Numbered from the stretch's first letter, positions 9,522 to 18,643 are shown. The stretch is 64,000 bases of DNA from Mucilaginibacter_A sp964251965 (GCA_964251965.1 CAXULQ010000007.1:124001-188000); one strand, 5' to 3'. The notes: generated by a model from the sequence alone, not told the origin. Numbers and translations: made by a program.

Positions 9522-9686
9522 ATGGTTATTACTTTCAATAAAAACAGTGATTTAGCTGAAATTAAGAAGTTGTTTGCCCAACACAAAGGCAAAAAGACAT
9601 TTGATGCAAAAAAAATTGTTGGCACACTTAAATTTGATGAAGACGGATTAAAAATTCAACAAAAGCTCAGAGATGAGTGGGATTGA
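9522..9686 (+). CDS. small antitoxin of a PIN-toxin pair
   Basis: A 54-residue protein (MVITFNKNSDLAEIKKLF...) that precedes and overlaps a PIN-domain gene by 14 bases, the usual arrangement of a type II antitoxin. The C-terminal half is charged and probably disordered until toxin bound (KKTFDAKKIVGTLKFDEDG). An ATG at 9486, created by the dispersed repeat, would add a hydrophobic 12-residue extension that does not look like antitoxin sequence. The family is not firmly recognised; the role is inferred from size and position. Confidence 0.7.
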   Translation: MVITFNKNSDLAEIKKLFAQHKGKKTFDAKKIVGTLKFDEDGLKIQQKLRDEWD

Positions 9687-10050
9687 TATTTTAATAGATA
9701 CTAACATTTGCATTTATCTTTTAAATGGAGATTTAGTTTTAGGCGATCTCGTACAAGACCAAATAATTTATATTTCTGTGATTACAGAAATGGATTTGTA
9801 TGCTTACAGCAGTAACAGTCCAGAAGCTGTGATTGCATTAGATAATTTTATGCAGTTGGTAAATCTTATCAACTTTGACAATTCTATCAAAACAGCGACT
9901 ATTGCAATCAGAAGAAACTTTAAACTAAAGCTTCCTGACAGCATTATTGCAGCATCCGCAATTACGCATAAAATGCTTTTTATCACTTCCGACAAAGCAT
10001 TCAAAGCTGTAACAGGGCTAAATTTGTTTCTATATGATTTTAGTGCATGA
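9673..10050 (+). CDS. PIN domain ribonuclease toxin (VapC family)
   Basis: A 125-residue PIN domain, expected to cut RNA with a Mg/Mn-dependent acidic cluster. The acidic residues are visible in LIDTNICIYLL (first Asp), ITEMDL (Glu), LKLPDSIIAASA (Asp) and FITSDKAF (Asp). It overlaps its antitoxin at the start and the tsaE ATG at its end (ATGA), so the toxin-antitoxin pair is embedded in the operon. Its AT-rich codon use differs from that of porX, which suggests insertion. Target RNA unknown. Confidence 0.9.
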   Translation: MSGIDILIDTNICIYLLNGDLVLGDLVQDQIIYISVITEMDLYAYSSNSPEAVIALDNFMQLVNLINFDNSIKTATIAIRRNFKLKLPDSIIAASAITHKMLFITSDKAFKAVTGLNLFLYDFSA

Positions 10051-10463
10051 TTACATTTATTTATCCTGAAAATGAGCTTGTAAAAGCAGCACAGTTTTTA
10101 CAAGCTCATTTACAATCCCAAAAAATCCTTTTGTTTTATGGTGAGATGGGCGCCGGGAAAACTACTTTTATCAAAGCGTTTTGTGCCGCTTTAGGCGTGG
10201 AAGATAGCGTTTCCAGTCCAACGTTTTCTATCGTTAACGAATACGCTTATCCCGAAGGCATCATTTATCATTTTGATTGCTATCGACTTAAAAATCAAAC
10301 AGAAGCGTTAGATTTAGGTATGGAAGAATACCTGTATTCCGGCAATTATTGTTTGATTGAATGGCCGGAGAAAATCCCCGACTTATTACCCGAAAATTAC
10401 CTCCGTATTTTTATCGAAGTACAGCCCGATCAGCAGCGAAAATTAACAATAACGAAAATTTAA
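10047..10463 (+). CDS. tsaE: tRNA threonylcarbamoyladenosine biosynthesis ATPase
   Basis: A 138-residue P-loop protein with Walker A GEMGAGKTTF near residue 33, the switch-like SPTFSIVNEY near 57, and the Walker B-like region IIYHFDCYRL and CLIEWPEKI. TsaE works with TsaB and TsaD to add the t6A modification at position 37 of ANN-decoding tRNAs. The start overlaps the toxin stop by four bases. It reads in the same direction as porX and the alanine dehydrogenase-like gene. Confidence 0.95.
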   Translation: MITFIYPENELVKAAQFLQAHLQSQKILLFYGEMGAGKTTFIKAFCAALGVEDSVSSPTFSIVNEYAYPEGIIYHFDCYRLKNQTEALDLGMEEYLYSGNYCLIEWPEKIPDLLPENYLRIFIEVQPDQQRKLTITKI

Positions 10464-10517
10464 TCCTGTTTTCAAGTTATATTTGCTTAATTTCATCAAC
10501 TCGAAACAAAAAATAAT

Positions 10518-11744
10518 ATGAGTTCAGGGACATTAAGCGGTTTCTCCGACGTTGCAAAACAAGCGATGATGCAGCCGCAGGAATCGATGCTGGAAGTAAG
10601 GAACAAAAAAAACAAGCTTTACATTGGTATCCCTAAAGAAATATCTTTTCAGGAAAACCGGATTGCGATTACACCACTCTCGGTAGCCACTTTGGTAAAC
10701 AACGGGCACACCGTTATTTTAGAATCAAACGCTGGTTTGGCCGCCAATTTTACCGATAACAATTACAGCGAGCAGGGCGCACAAATCGTATATGATACCC
10801 GGCAGGTTTATCAGGCCGATATTATCTTAAAAATTGCACCGCCAACGATGGTCGAGATTGAGATGATGAAGATGAACCAAACTTTAATCTCGGCATTGCA
10901 AACATCTACCATTAAAGCAGAATATTTGCACGCACTGATCAGCAAAAAAATAACTGCCCTTTGTTTTGAAAATTTACAGGATGAAGGCGGCACGTTAAGC
11001 GTGGTCCGGGCGATGAGTGAAATCGTTGGTGCAACTTCGATCCTGATTGCAGCAGAATATTTAAGCAATGTTTTTAACGGAAAAGGCTTGATGCTGGGCG
11101 GCATAACGGGCGTTCCGCCAACAGAAATTGTGATTTTGGGTGCAGGGACAGTTGGCGAATATGCTGCCCGAACGGCAATTGCGCTTGGTGCAGAAGTAAA
11201 GGTTTTTGATCCGTCTATTTACAAACTGCGCCGTTTGCAAAATAATATTGGCAGCCGTGTTTTTACTTCCGTTATCCAACCAATTGTGCTTGAAAAAGCG
11301 ATTACCAGTTGCGATGTGGCCATTGGTGCCATGCGTGCAACGGCCGGCCGCAGCCCAAGTTTGGTTACGGAAGAAACCGTAAGCAACATGAAACCCAACT
11401 CGGTTATTATTGATGTGAGCATCGACCAGGGCGGCTGTTTTGAAACTTCTGAAGTAACCAACCATACGCATCCGGTTTTTCGGAAATATGAAGTAATCCA
11501 TTATTGCGTGCCCAACATTGCTTCCCGCGTGGCGCGGACTGCAACTTACGCACTTACCAATATTTTTGCCCCGATTTTGCTGGATATTGGCGAACACGGC
11601 GGCTTAAAAAACGTAATATGGGAGAAAGCCGGCGTACGAAATGCTGTTTACATTTACCAGGGACATTTAACCAGTCAGGTTTTTGGCGAACGTTTTAATA
11701 TCCCGAGTAAAGATTTGGATTTGCTGATCGTTTCTAACCGGTAA
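10518..11744 (+). CDS. alanine dehydrogenase / PntA-like NAD(P)-binding protein
   Basis: This 408-residue member of the AlaDH/transhydrogenase alpha family has an N-terminal catalytic-type domain (GIPKEISFQENRIAITP), a Rossmann motif VILGAGTVGEYAARTAIALGA (near residue 205), and the family segments IIDVSIDQGG and VPNIASRVARTATYALTN. Two residues used by classical alanine dehydrogenases are not seen. The VKEP lysine region reads ILKIAPP, and the catalytic-His segment (TFLHLA in mycobacterial Ald) reads ISALQTS, closer to PntA. The fold is secure, but alanine oxidation is not proven. Expected location is the cytoplasm. Confidence 0.85.
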   Translation: MSSGTLSGFSDVAKQAMMQPQESMLEVRNKKNKLYIGIPKEISFQENRIAITPLSVATLVNNGHTVILESNAGLAANFTDNNYSEQGAQIVYDTRQVYQADIILKIAPPTMVEIEMMKMNQTLISALQTSTIKAEYLHALISKKITALCFENLQDEGGTLSVVRAMSEIVGATSILIAAEYLSNVFNGKGLMLGGITGVPPTEIVILGAGTVGEYAARTAIALGAEVKVFDPSIYKLRRLQNNIGSRVFTSVIQPIVLEKAITSCDVAIGAMRATAGRSPSLVTEETVSNMKPNSVIIDVSIDQGGCFETSEVTNHTHPVFRKYEVIHYCVPNIASRVARTATYALTNIFAPILLDIGEHGGLKNVIWEKAGVRNAVYIYQGHLTSQVFGERFNIPSKDLDLLIVSNR

Positions 11745-11761
11745 AAACAACAAAGCCAGGC

Positions 11762-11775
11762 ATACTGTTTTTATC
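11762..11775 (-). repeat. dispersed element, form B, before yihY
   Basis: ATACTGTTTTTATC is followed by CGGCTAAAAAT. This is a full-length copy with its flank, placed 15 bases before the yihY start. Confidence 0.75.
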
Positions 11776-11790
11776 GGCTAAAAATCAACA

Positions 11791-12747
11791 ATGAAAAACT
11801 ACTTCGCCAAAAAATATTTCAAAAGATCAGGAAAGGTTTTAATGGCCACTTTTAATGGTTTTTTAGACGATCGCGGTTTAAAATTAAGTGCAGCTTTAGC
11901 TTATTACACCGTTTTTGCATTGGCGCCGTTGCTGATGCTGGTGATCTCTTTAATCAGTACTTTTTTGGGGAAAGATGCTATCCAAAACAATATTTACCCG
12001 CAAATAAAATCTTACGTGGGCAGCAGTGCCGCTTTGCAAATCCAGGAAATGATCAAAAGCATTTCTTTGTCCGGCAAAACCACTATTGCCATTGTTACCA
12101 GTATAATTACTTTGGTTATCGGTGCAACCAGTATTTTTATGGAGATACAGGATTCGCTGAACATCATTTGGCGCGTAAAAGCAAAACCCAAAAAAGGCTG
12201 GCTAAAAATGCTCACCAACCGGCTGGTTTCTTTTTCGATGATCATCAGTTTAGGCTTTCTGCTGCTGGTTTCTTTAATCATCAACGCGATAGTTTTAGCG
12301 TTAAGCAGCCGGATCACCCGTTATTTCCCGGAGGTTACCATCCAGCTTTTTAACCTGATTAATATCGGTATTACTTTTATCGTGATTGCCGTACTTTTCG
12401 GGATTATTTTTAAGTTTTTGCCCGATGTAAAAATTGCCTGGCGCGATGTGCGGACCGGTGCTTTTTTTACCTCACTTTTATTTATGCTGGGCAAATATCT
12501 GATCGGTATTTACATCCAAACCACCGGAACAGGTTCTACTTACGGTGCTGCCGGTTCGTTAATTGTGATTTTGGTTTGGATTTATTACACCTCCGCAATC
12601 CTGTATTTTGGTGCCGAATTTACTCGCGTTTATGCCGAAGATTACGGCCACAAGATTGAACCAGCCGAATATGCCGTCCACATCGAGCAAAAAGAAGTGG
12701 AGCGCGAAGTAAAAGTTTTGCCGCCAAAACATCACATAGAGAAATGA
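11791..12747 (+). CDS. YihY/BrkB family inner membrane protein
   Basis: The 318-residue polytopic membrane protein belongs to the YihY/UPF0761 family. The hallmark LSAALAYYTVFALAPLLMLV is near residue 32, and about six hydrophobic helices follow. The late segment TTGTGSTYGAAGSLIVILVWIYY (spanning the last helices) and AILYFGAEFTRVYA are strongly conserved in the family. The C-terminus is a charged cytoplasmic tail. The family was once called RNase BN by mistake; its function is still unclear. The gene ends at the bidirectional element pair and may be cotranscribed with the upstream dehydrogenase-like gene. Confidence 0.9.
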   Translation: MKNYFAKKYFKRSGKVLMATFNGFLDDRGLKLSAALAYYTVFALAPLLMLVISLISTFLGKDAIQNNIYPQIKSYVGSSAALQIQEMIKSISLSGKTTIAIVTSIITLVIGATSIFMEIQDSLNIIWRVKAKPKKGWLKMLTNRLVSFSMIISLGFLLLVSLIINAIVLALSSRITRYFPEVTIQLFNLINIGITFIVIAVLFGIIFKFLPDVKIAWRDVRTGAFFTSLLFMLGKYLIGIYIQTTGTGSTYGAAGSLIVILVWIYYTSAILYFGAEFTRVYAEDYGHKIEPAEYAVHIEQKEVEREVKVLPPKHHIEK

Positions 12748-12750
12748 AAA

Positions 12751-12794
12751 ATGCTTCTTTTATCAACCCAAATTTAGGTCGATAAAAGAAGCAT
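12751..12794. terminator. perfect inverted pair of dispersed elements between convergent genes
   Basis: ATGCTTCTTTTATC (12751-12764) and GATAAAAGAAGCAT (12781-12794) form a 14-bp perfect stem with a 16-base loop. It lies between the 3' ends of yihY (plus) and the S41 protease (minus), so it could end transcription in both directions. No long U-run follows the stem outside the repeat itself, so the terminator role is inferred from position. Confidence 0.5.
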
Positions 12795-12807
12795 CATCCA
12801 ATAATTT

Positions 12808-15800
12808 CTACCTCGATTTCTTAACACCAACCTCCAGTAACAGTTCCTTCACCGCAACATCCAACTGAGAATCTTTCGCATCTCCTTCGCCTAAAGCACG
12901 GGAAACCATAATATCAACCGCACGAGGATGCAGTTCCATATCTTTTCCTTCGTGATCTTCAATTTTGCTAAAAGGCAAACGAACGGAAGAACCATCAATT
13001 AAAGTAATAGCGCTGGTAAAAATAATCCAGCCGCCGGTTGGTTCGCCTACTACTTTTCCTAATTTCATGGCGCGGTAACCTTCCGTAAAATCTTCTGCAT
13101 CAGAAAGCGAATGTTGGTTAGTAACCAGAATAGTAGGCAACTCCAGCGTTCTTTGTCCCAATTGTGTACGTGCTGGTCCGCCAGGCATTCCTCGGCCAGT
13201 CATGGTTAAATATGGTTTTCGCGAAAGCACATCCAGCGCATAAGCATTTACAAAACCGCCATTATTGTTGCGGATATCAACCACAACGCCTTCTTTGGAT
13301 TGATTTTCAGCATCCAGATCTAAATAAAGCTGGTTCAAAGCCTGTTCAGACATATCGATGATGTGCACATAACCCAAACGTCCGTTGCTTATTTTATTCA
13401 CATAATCCCGCTGTTGCTGCACCCAGGCGCGGTAAAGCAAACCTTTTTCTGTGGCCTGGTTAGTTGGGCGCACCGTTATTTTGTGCGGATTTGTGTTGGA
13501 AGCAGCAGTAATAGTTAAACTAACACGACGGTTAATTTTATTTTCCAGCAACTGATCCAAGTCGTCATCTGCTTTGATGGGCTGATCATCGATAGCGGTT
13601 AAATAATCGCCTGCGTGAATACTTCCAGCCAGATCAGCAGCACTTAGCGGAATAATTTCTGTGATCTTGTATCGACCACTGTTTTCATAAATTGAACGGT
13701 CAAAGTACAAACCTAATCTTCCGGTTGCAGGTTGAGTTAAACCAGCCGGGCCGGAAACACCGGAATGCGAAGAATTTAATTCGCCAACCATCAAACTCAA
13801 AATCCGCCTTAATTCTTCGGGCGTGCTGGTCCCGGCAACTAAAGGTGTGTATTCCCGCTTAACTTCGTTCCAGTTGGCACCGTGGAAATGCTCATCGTAA
13901 TAACCTTTATTTTGCGCTTCCCAGGCTTGTTCAAATATTTCCAGTTTTTCTTTGTTAAAGTCGAGGTCTGTTTCCGCCGTAACAGCAAGTGGTTTTACCA
14001 TTCTGGTGTCGACAGAAATAGATTGAATGCGGCCCATTTCTGTAAAAAACACTTCTTTTCCATCGGCAGAAAACTGCGCATCGCCTTTAAACCCTCGTGT
14101 AGAAGTCAACTGTTTTAAAACGGCAGGTTCTGGAGAAAGCTCATTTAAAGAATAAGTATAAAGGTTAGACTGGCCGGCAGCAGAAGCGGTAACTAATAGA
14201 GTGTTACCATCTTTACTGATTTGTAAATCGTTTACATTAACTTCAAGCGGCAGTAAGTTTAAGCGTTGACGAATTCCTTCTGTTACAATTTGCAAAGTTG
14301 GTTTTTTAGCTGTAGCAGGTAATGCTGCATCTGTTTTTACGCCTGCTTTTTTTGTAGTATCTGATATGGCTGGTGCTCGTTCTGTTGCCGGACGAGGCGT
14401 AGTTGGATTAACCGGACTGGATGGAGAAGTGGTTTGATCTACAAACATCTGCTGAAAGACATCTTCCCGGAATTTTGGCCGTTGTGGTACTAAATCAATC
14501 CGCGCAACATTTCCATTTTCTGTTCGCTGTGCCGTGCTAAACAAAAGATATTTCCCGTCAGCACTCCAGTTTACATTGCCGCCGTTGGTATTGGCTAAAA
14601 AACTGACTGCTTTTGGTTCGCCGCCCGAAGCAGGAACTACATAAATATTATAGAAGGATTTGTTGCCATAACTGCCGTAAGCAAGCCAGTTACCATCTGG
14701 GGACCAGCTGATTCCATCGTTAGAATAAAAAGGCGGGCGGCCCATATAACCTTTTGCAACAACTTTTTCCTGATGTGTATCTAAGTTTAAAACGCGTAAT
14801 TCTTTGCCGTTACGGATAAAAGCCAATGATTTTCCGTTTGGAGAAAATAAAGGCGCACCATCATCTTCATTTCCATTAGTTAAACGTACTTCTTTTGCGG
14901 TGATAAAATTATACTGATATAAATGTGCAGCATCTTCCCGATCCGAAGCGTAAACAAGCATGTTACTATTTGGTGCCCATTGCAATTGCGATTCACTTTC
15001 ACTGCTTCGCGTAATCCGTAATGCATCTCCGCCTTCGCGTGCAGAAGCTACAAACACATCACCATGTGCAATAAAAGCTATTTTTTTTCCGTCGGGAGAT
15101 AAAACCAAACTACGAAACTGACTGGTTAACCGTTGATGTTCCGTACCCAAACCGGCAGGCGCACCACGGCGAACAATATTTACTTCGGAAACTTTTGCAG
15201 AAGCTACATCATATTTCCAGATTTTAAAATCGCGCTCAAAAACAATTGTTTTACCATTAAAAGCCATGGTTGGCCAAAGCACTCGGCCTTTGGTAAAATT
15301 AGTTAGCTTTTTTGGTGTTCCTGATACTGTTTTTACCCATAAATTTTGTGTGCCGTTCCGGTCGGAAACGTAGTAGATCGAAGAGCCGTCTTTGCTCCAC
15401 ATCGGCCACAATTCTTTCGCGCCGCCTGCCGTAATTTTTTCGTAGTTTGGTGCGTTTCCTTCTTTCATCAGCCAAATTTCGGATTGGTCTAAATGGCTGC
15501 TGCCGTTGCGCCACCATTGTTGCGCGGCAATACCGCGTGCAGTTAAAGCCAGCGTTTTTCCGTCTGGCGAAGGCATGGCAAAAAACTCGTTCATATATCG
15601 GTTTTGGCTTACGGGCATTGGTGTTCCGCCTGCTGCTTTTATGCGGTAAATATCGTTCATACCAGAAATATCACGACTGGTTGTAGCGTAATAAACATAC
15701 TTGCTATCGGGCGACCAGGCACTTAAACTTTCGTTGCCGTCATCAAAAGTTAACCGTTTTAGTTCGTTTGTTTTTAGGTTGAAAATATAAATATCGCCAT

Positions 15801-16107
15801 TGCCGGTCCGCGTAGAATTAAAAGCGAGATATTTTCCATCCGGAGAATAAACCGGCCTGGAATCATAAGCGGGATCAGATATCAGCAAATGCGCTTCGCC
15901 GCCAGCGGCAGGAACCGTCCAGATATCCCCGCCGGAAGTAAAAGCAATTTCGGCACCATCAGGAGAAATCGCCGGATCAGAATAATAAGGCACACCAACA
16001 ACCGCTTTTTCGGAAGACTGTGCAAAAGCCGCCGGAGCGACCGCAACTAAAAAAGCAAAACAAACAGCACGTAATTTTTTAGGCATAAAAGAAGTATTAA
16101 AATTCAT
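12808..16107 (-). CDS. tricorn-like S41 family protease with TolB/WD40 propellers and PDZ domain
   Basis: A 1099-residue secreted protein. After a signal peptide (AFLVAVAPAAFAQ) come repeated beta-propeller blades of the TolB/PD40 type (SPDGAEIAFTS, SPDGKYLAFNS, SPNGKSLAFIR) to about residue 720. A small C1-like domain follows, then a PDZ domain (IHAGDYLTAIDDQPIK near 865) and an S41 catalytic domain with the catalytic His region SSHSG and nucleophile Ser in NQHSLSDAEDF near 1005. The plan matches tricorn protease homologues, which trim peptides. MPKKLRAV (start 16086) is an equally good initiation site; the dispersed element at 16084-16097 covers this region. Periplasmic location is expected. 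Confidence 0.92.
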   Translation of the reverse strand: MNFNTSFMPKKLRAVCFAFLVAVAPAAFAQSSEKAVVGVPYYSDPAISPDGAEIAFTSGGDIWTVPAAGGEAHLLISDPAYDSRPVYSPDGKYLAFNSTRTGNGDIYIFNLKTNELKRLTFDDGNESLSAWSPDSKYVYYATTSRDISGMNDIYRIKAAGGTPMPVSQNRYMNEFFAMPSPDGKTLALTARGIAAQQWWRNGSSHLDQSEIWLMKEGNAPNYEKITAGGAKELWPMWSKDGSSIYYVSDRNGTQNLWVKTVSGTPKKLTNFTKGRVLWPTMAFNGKTIVFERDFKIWKYDVASAKVSEVNIVRRGAPAGLGTEHQRLTSQFRSLVLSPDGKKIAFIAHGDVFVASAREGGDALRITRSSESESQLQWAPNSNMLVYASDREDAAHLYQYNFITAKEVRLTNGNEDDGAPLFSPNGKSLAFIRNGKELRVLNLDTHQEKVVAKGYMGRPPFYSNDGISWSPDGNWLAYGSYGNKSFYNIYVVPASGGEPKAVSFLANTNGGNVNWSADGKYLLFSTAQRTENGNVARIDLVPQRPKFREDVFQQMFVDQTTSPSSPVNPTTPRPATERAPAISDTTKKAGVKTDAALPATAKKPTLQIVTEGIRQRLNLLPLEVNVNDLQISKDGNTLLVTASAAGQSNLYTYSLNELSPEPAVLKQLTSTRGFKGDAQFSADGKEVFFTEMGRIQSISVDTRMVKPLAVTAETDLDFNKEKLEIFEQAWEAQNKGYYDEHFHGANWNEVKREYTPLVAGTSTPEELRRILSLMVGELNSSHSGVSGPAGLTQPATGRLGLYFDRSIYENSGRYKITEIIPLSAADLAGSIHAGDYLTAIDDQPIKADDDLDQLLENKINRRVSLTITAASNTNPHKITVRPTNQATEKGLLYRAWVQQQRDYVNKISNGRLGYVHIIDMSEQALNQLYLDLDAENQSKEGVVVDIRNNNGGFVNAYALDVLSRKPYLTMTGRGMPGGPARTQLGQRTLELPTILVTNQHSLSDAEDFTEGYRAMKLGKVVGEPTGGWIIFTSAITLIDGSSVRLPFSKIEDHEGKDMELHPRAVDIMVSRALGEGDAKDSQLDVAVKELLLEVGVKKSR

Positions 16108-16388
16108 CTCAGTTAAAAAGTTTTAAGATAGCTTTTTTAGAAAAAGCTTTTATGTAAAAATATTGTGTTTGTAAAAAGGGAAAAGTATGATTAGATAAAT
16201 TTTAAGCCGGTAAAAGAAGCATTTGTTTTTGAAGGTTTATGTGCAAATGCCAATCAATCCTATTTTATTCATCTTAAATAAAAAATCTGCCAGTAAAAGA
16301 AGCATTATAATTATTGAAACTTTTCACACAGTTTTCGTAATATAATATTTAATTTTCGCCTTCGTTTAAGCGACAGACTTTTAGTTTA
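16108..16388. other. divergent intergenic region with two element copies
   Basis: This AT-rich spacer between divergent genes holds two form A copies in the same orientation, GGTAAAAGAAGCAT at 16209-16222 and AGTAAAAGAAGCAT at 16292-16305, each preceded by an A/T tract. Promoters for both flanking genes must lie here, but no clear TAnnTTTG box was picked out. Confidence 0.6.
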
Positions 16389-17594
16389 ATGAGATTACAG
16401 AACTACTTTTTACCCATAGCAGCCGGGCTATTTTTACTTTCCGCGTGTTCAAAACATAAAAATACAATTCAGGAAACCGCGTACGATATTCCATTTGATA
16501 CCGCTTCGCTCTTAAAATTTAATCCTAAAAACAACGATCAGCGGATTGATGCTTTTATGCAAAACCTGCACAAGCACAGTGGTTTTAACGGTAATGTGCT
16601 GGTTGCCAAAAAAGGAAAAATACTGTACGAAAATGCTTTTGGCTGGGCTAACTATCTTACCCGCGACAGTTTGAAATTAAATTCACAGTTCGAACTTGCT
16701 TCAGTTTCTAAAACCATGACTTCCACCGCAATTTTAATGTTGATGGAAAGAGGCAAATTGAAATTAAGCCAGAACGTAAAAGATTTTTTTCCGAATTTTC
16801 CTTACGATGGGATCACGATCAGATTGCTGCTTACACATCGTTCGGGAATGATGAATTATGTATATTTTACAGATGATCTTTACCGCAAACAGCATCTCGA
16901 TCAGCGGAAAGGATTGAACAACGCGCAGGAAATGGCTTTGATTGCGCAATATAAACCTGCCCCTTTTAATAAGCCTAATGCCCGTTTTTTATATAACAAC
17001 TCCAATTTTATGGTTTTGGGCGCGATCATAGAAAAAGTTTCGGGTATGCCTTACGCCCAGTTTATGAAGGAAAACATATTTAAACCGGCAGAAATGGCGC
17101 ACACGGCTGTTTATTCTAAAGCAGTTTATGAAAAAATTCCGGCTGACGTTGTAGGGCACGACCGTAATAGCTGGCGATATTCTGTAGCACAAAATTTTTT
17201 AGACGGCCCGGTTGGCGATAAAGGAATTTACAGCACCGTTGCCGATATGTATTTGTTTGACAGGGCACTTAAAGCCGGACGTTTAATTAAACAACAAACG
17301 CAAGATTCGGCTTATACTGATAGAAACCCAATGCTTCGCGGACATTTTAATTACGGTTATGGCTGGCGGCTTTTTGAAGCACCCGGACAAAAAGTAGTTT
17401 ACCACACGGGTTGGTGGCATGGTTTCAGGCATATTTTTTTGCGCGATATGAAGAACGACATTACCATTGTTTTGCTTGGCAATATGGTGAACGGAAGTTT
17501 GCTTCACTTAGATGAATTGTTCAGGATAACCGGCATGCCAATTGTTCGGAAAAGTGCGTACAGCGGCAATGGTACAGAAACAGAAGACCAATAA
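16389..17594 (+). CDS. serine hydrolase, class C beta-lactamase fold, lipoprotein
   Basis: A 401-residue protein with a lipoprotein signal ending in the lipobox LLSAC (Cys about residue 20), so it is probably membrane anchored outside the cytoplasm. The beta-lactamase/DD-peptidase motifs are present: SVSKTM (SxxK, near residue 105), YNNSN (YxN, near 204) and HTGWWHG (HxG replacing KTG, near 335). Such AmpC/EstB-like proteins may be peptidases, esterases or D-aminopeptidases; the sequence does not say which. The gene is followed by ybaB after 23 bases and may share its transcript. Confidence 0.9.
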   Translation: MRLQNYFLPIAAGLFLLSACSKHKNTIQETAYDIPFDTASLLKFNPKNNDQRIDAFMQNLHKHSGFNGNVLVAKKGKILYENAFGWANYLTRDSLKLNSQFELASVSKTMTSTAILMLMERGKLKLSQNVKDFFPNFPYDGITIRLLLTHRSGMMNYVYFTDDLYRKQHLDQRKGLNNAQEMALIAQYKPAPFNKPNARFLYNNSNFMVLGAIIEKVSGMPYAQFMKENIFKPAEMAHTAVYSKAVYEKIPADVVGHDRNSWRYSVAQNFLDGPVGDKGIYSTVADMYLFDRALKAGRLIKQQTQDSAYTDRNPMLRGHFNYGYGWRLFEAPGQKVVYHTGWWHGFRHIFLRDMKNDITIVLLGNMVNGSLLHLDELFRITGMPIVRKSAYSGNGTETEDQ

Positions 17595-17602
17595 ATTTAT
17601 AT

Positions 17603-17616
17603 CCTAAAAACAGCAT
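17603..17616 (+). repeat. dispersed element, form B, abutting the ybaB start
   Basis: CCTAAAAACAGCAT ends one base before the ATG of ybaB, in the place where a ribosome binding site would be. The flank ATAAATTTATAT fits the AT-rich tract. Confidence 0.6.
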
Positions 17617-17617
17617 T

Positions 17618-17932
17618 ATGTTTGATAAATTATTTGAAGCACAGCAAAAAGCAGACGAAGTAAAAAAACGTTTGGATGGAATTACCGTAATTGGAACTGC
17701 TGAAAACGGAAAAATTACAGTTACCGCCAATGGAAACAGGCTAATTCAGTCTGTTAATATTGATGAAGCATTTTTTAAAGAAGCAGACCGCGAAGAACTG
17801 GAAGAGCTGCTTGCAGTTGCTGTAAACAAAGCTATAGAACAGGCAGAAAACTTAAACCAGGCAGAAATGGCCGCCATGACTAAAAACATGTTTGGAGATT
17901 TAGGCGGATTAGGCAATCTTTTCGGAAAGTAA
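17618..17932 (+). CDS. YbaB/EbfC family nucleoid-associated protein
   Basis: A 104-residue protein of the YbaB family, small DNA-binding dimers with a tweezer shape. Visible family features are the helical N-terminus LFEAQQKADEVKKRL, the central beta-sheet segment GKITVTANGNRLIQSVNID, and a Gly/Met-rich C-terminus (MFGDLGGLGNLFGK). In many bacteria ybaB lies beside recR or dnaX, but here it sits between a serine hydrolase and a metal-dependent hydrolase. Confidence 0.92.
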   Translation: MFDKLFEAQQKADEVKKRLDGITVIGTAENGKITVTANGNRLIQSVNIDEAFFKEADREELEELLAVAVNKAIEQAENLNQAEMAAMTKNMFGDLGGLGNLFGK

Positions 17933-17961
17933 TTTGTTCTGGGTAGAAATACTCAGAAAAC

Positions 17962-18639
17962 ATGAAAGTTACTTATTACGGGCATGCAACTATTTTGCTG
18001 GAAACAGATAAAGCAAAATTATTGTTCGATCCTTTTATTACGCCTAACGAGTTGGCAAAAGGTATTGATATCGATACCATTAAACCTGATTTTATTTTGC
18101 TGACCCATGGGCACATTGACCATGTTGCCGATCTGTTTACCATTCAAACCAACAGTAATGCGACGGTAATTTGTATTGCAGAAATCCAAGGCTGGCTGGG
18201 CAATAATGATGTAGAAAAAACACATGGAATGAACATCGGCGGCAGTTTTAACTTCGATTTTGGTCGGGTAAAAATGGTAAATGCTATTCACTCCAGTTCT
18301 ATGCCCGACGGTTCTTATGGTGGCAATCCGGCTGGTTATGTAATTTATGCGGATGGGAAAACGGTTTATATTGCCGGCGATACCGCTTTAACTTATGATA
18401 TGAAGTTGCTGGAAGATGAAAAATTAGACTGGGCATTTTTACCAATTGGCGATAATTACACCATGGGAGTTGATGACGCTGTTAAAGCTGCTTCTTTTAT
18501 CAACTGTAAAAATATTATTGGTGTTCATTTTGATACTTTTCCACCTATAAAATTAGACCACGAAGCTGCAAAAGCAAAATTTGCTGCTGCCGGTTTAAAC
18601 TTTATTTTACCGGAAATAGGCCAAACAATTAACCTGTAA
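17962..18639 (+). CDS. metal-dependent hydrolase, UPF0173 / metallo-beta-lactamase fold
   Basis: The protein has 225 residues and matches the YtkL/UPF0173 group. It opens with MKVTYYGHATILLET and carries the zinc motif LLTHGHIDHVAD (HxHxDH, near residue 49). Further ligands lie in NAIHSS, IAGDTALT (Asp near 140) and IGVHFDTFPP (His near 191). RNase Z-like or small-ester hydrolysis is possible, but the natural substrate is unknown. A strong terminator follows directly. Confidence 0.92.
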   Translation: MKVTYYGHATILLETDKAKLLFDPFITPNELAKGIDIDTIKPDFILLTHGHIDHVADLFTIQTNSNATVICIAEIQGWLGNNDVEKTHGMNIGGSFNFDFGRVKMVNAIHSSSMPDGSYGGNPAGYVIYADGKTVYIAGDTALTYDMKLLEDEKLDWAFLPIGDNYTMGVDDAVKAASFINCKNIIGVHFDTFPPIKLDHEAAKAKFAAAGLNFILPEIGQTINL

Positions 18640-18643
18640 AAGT

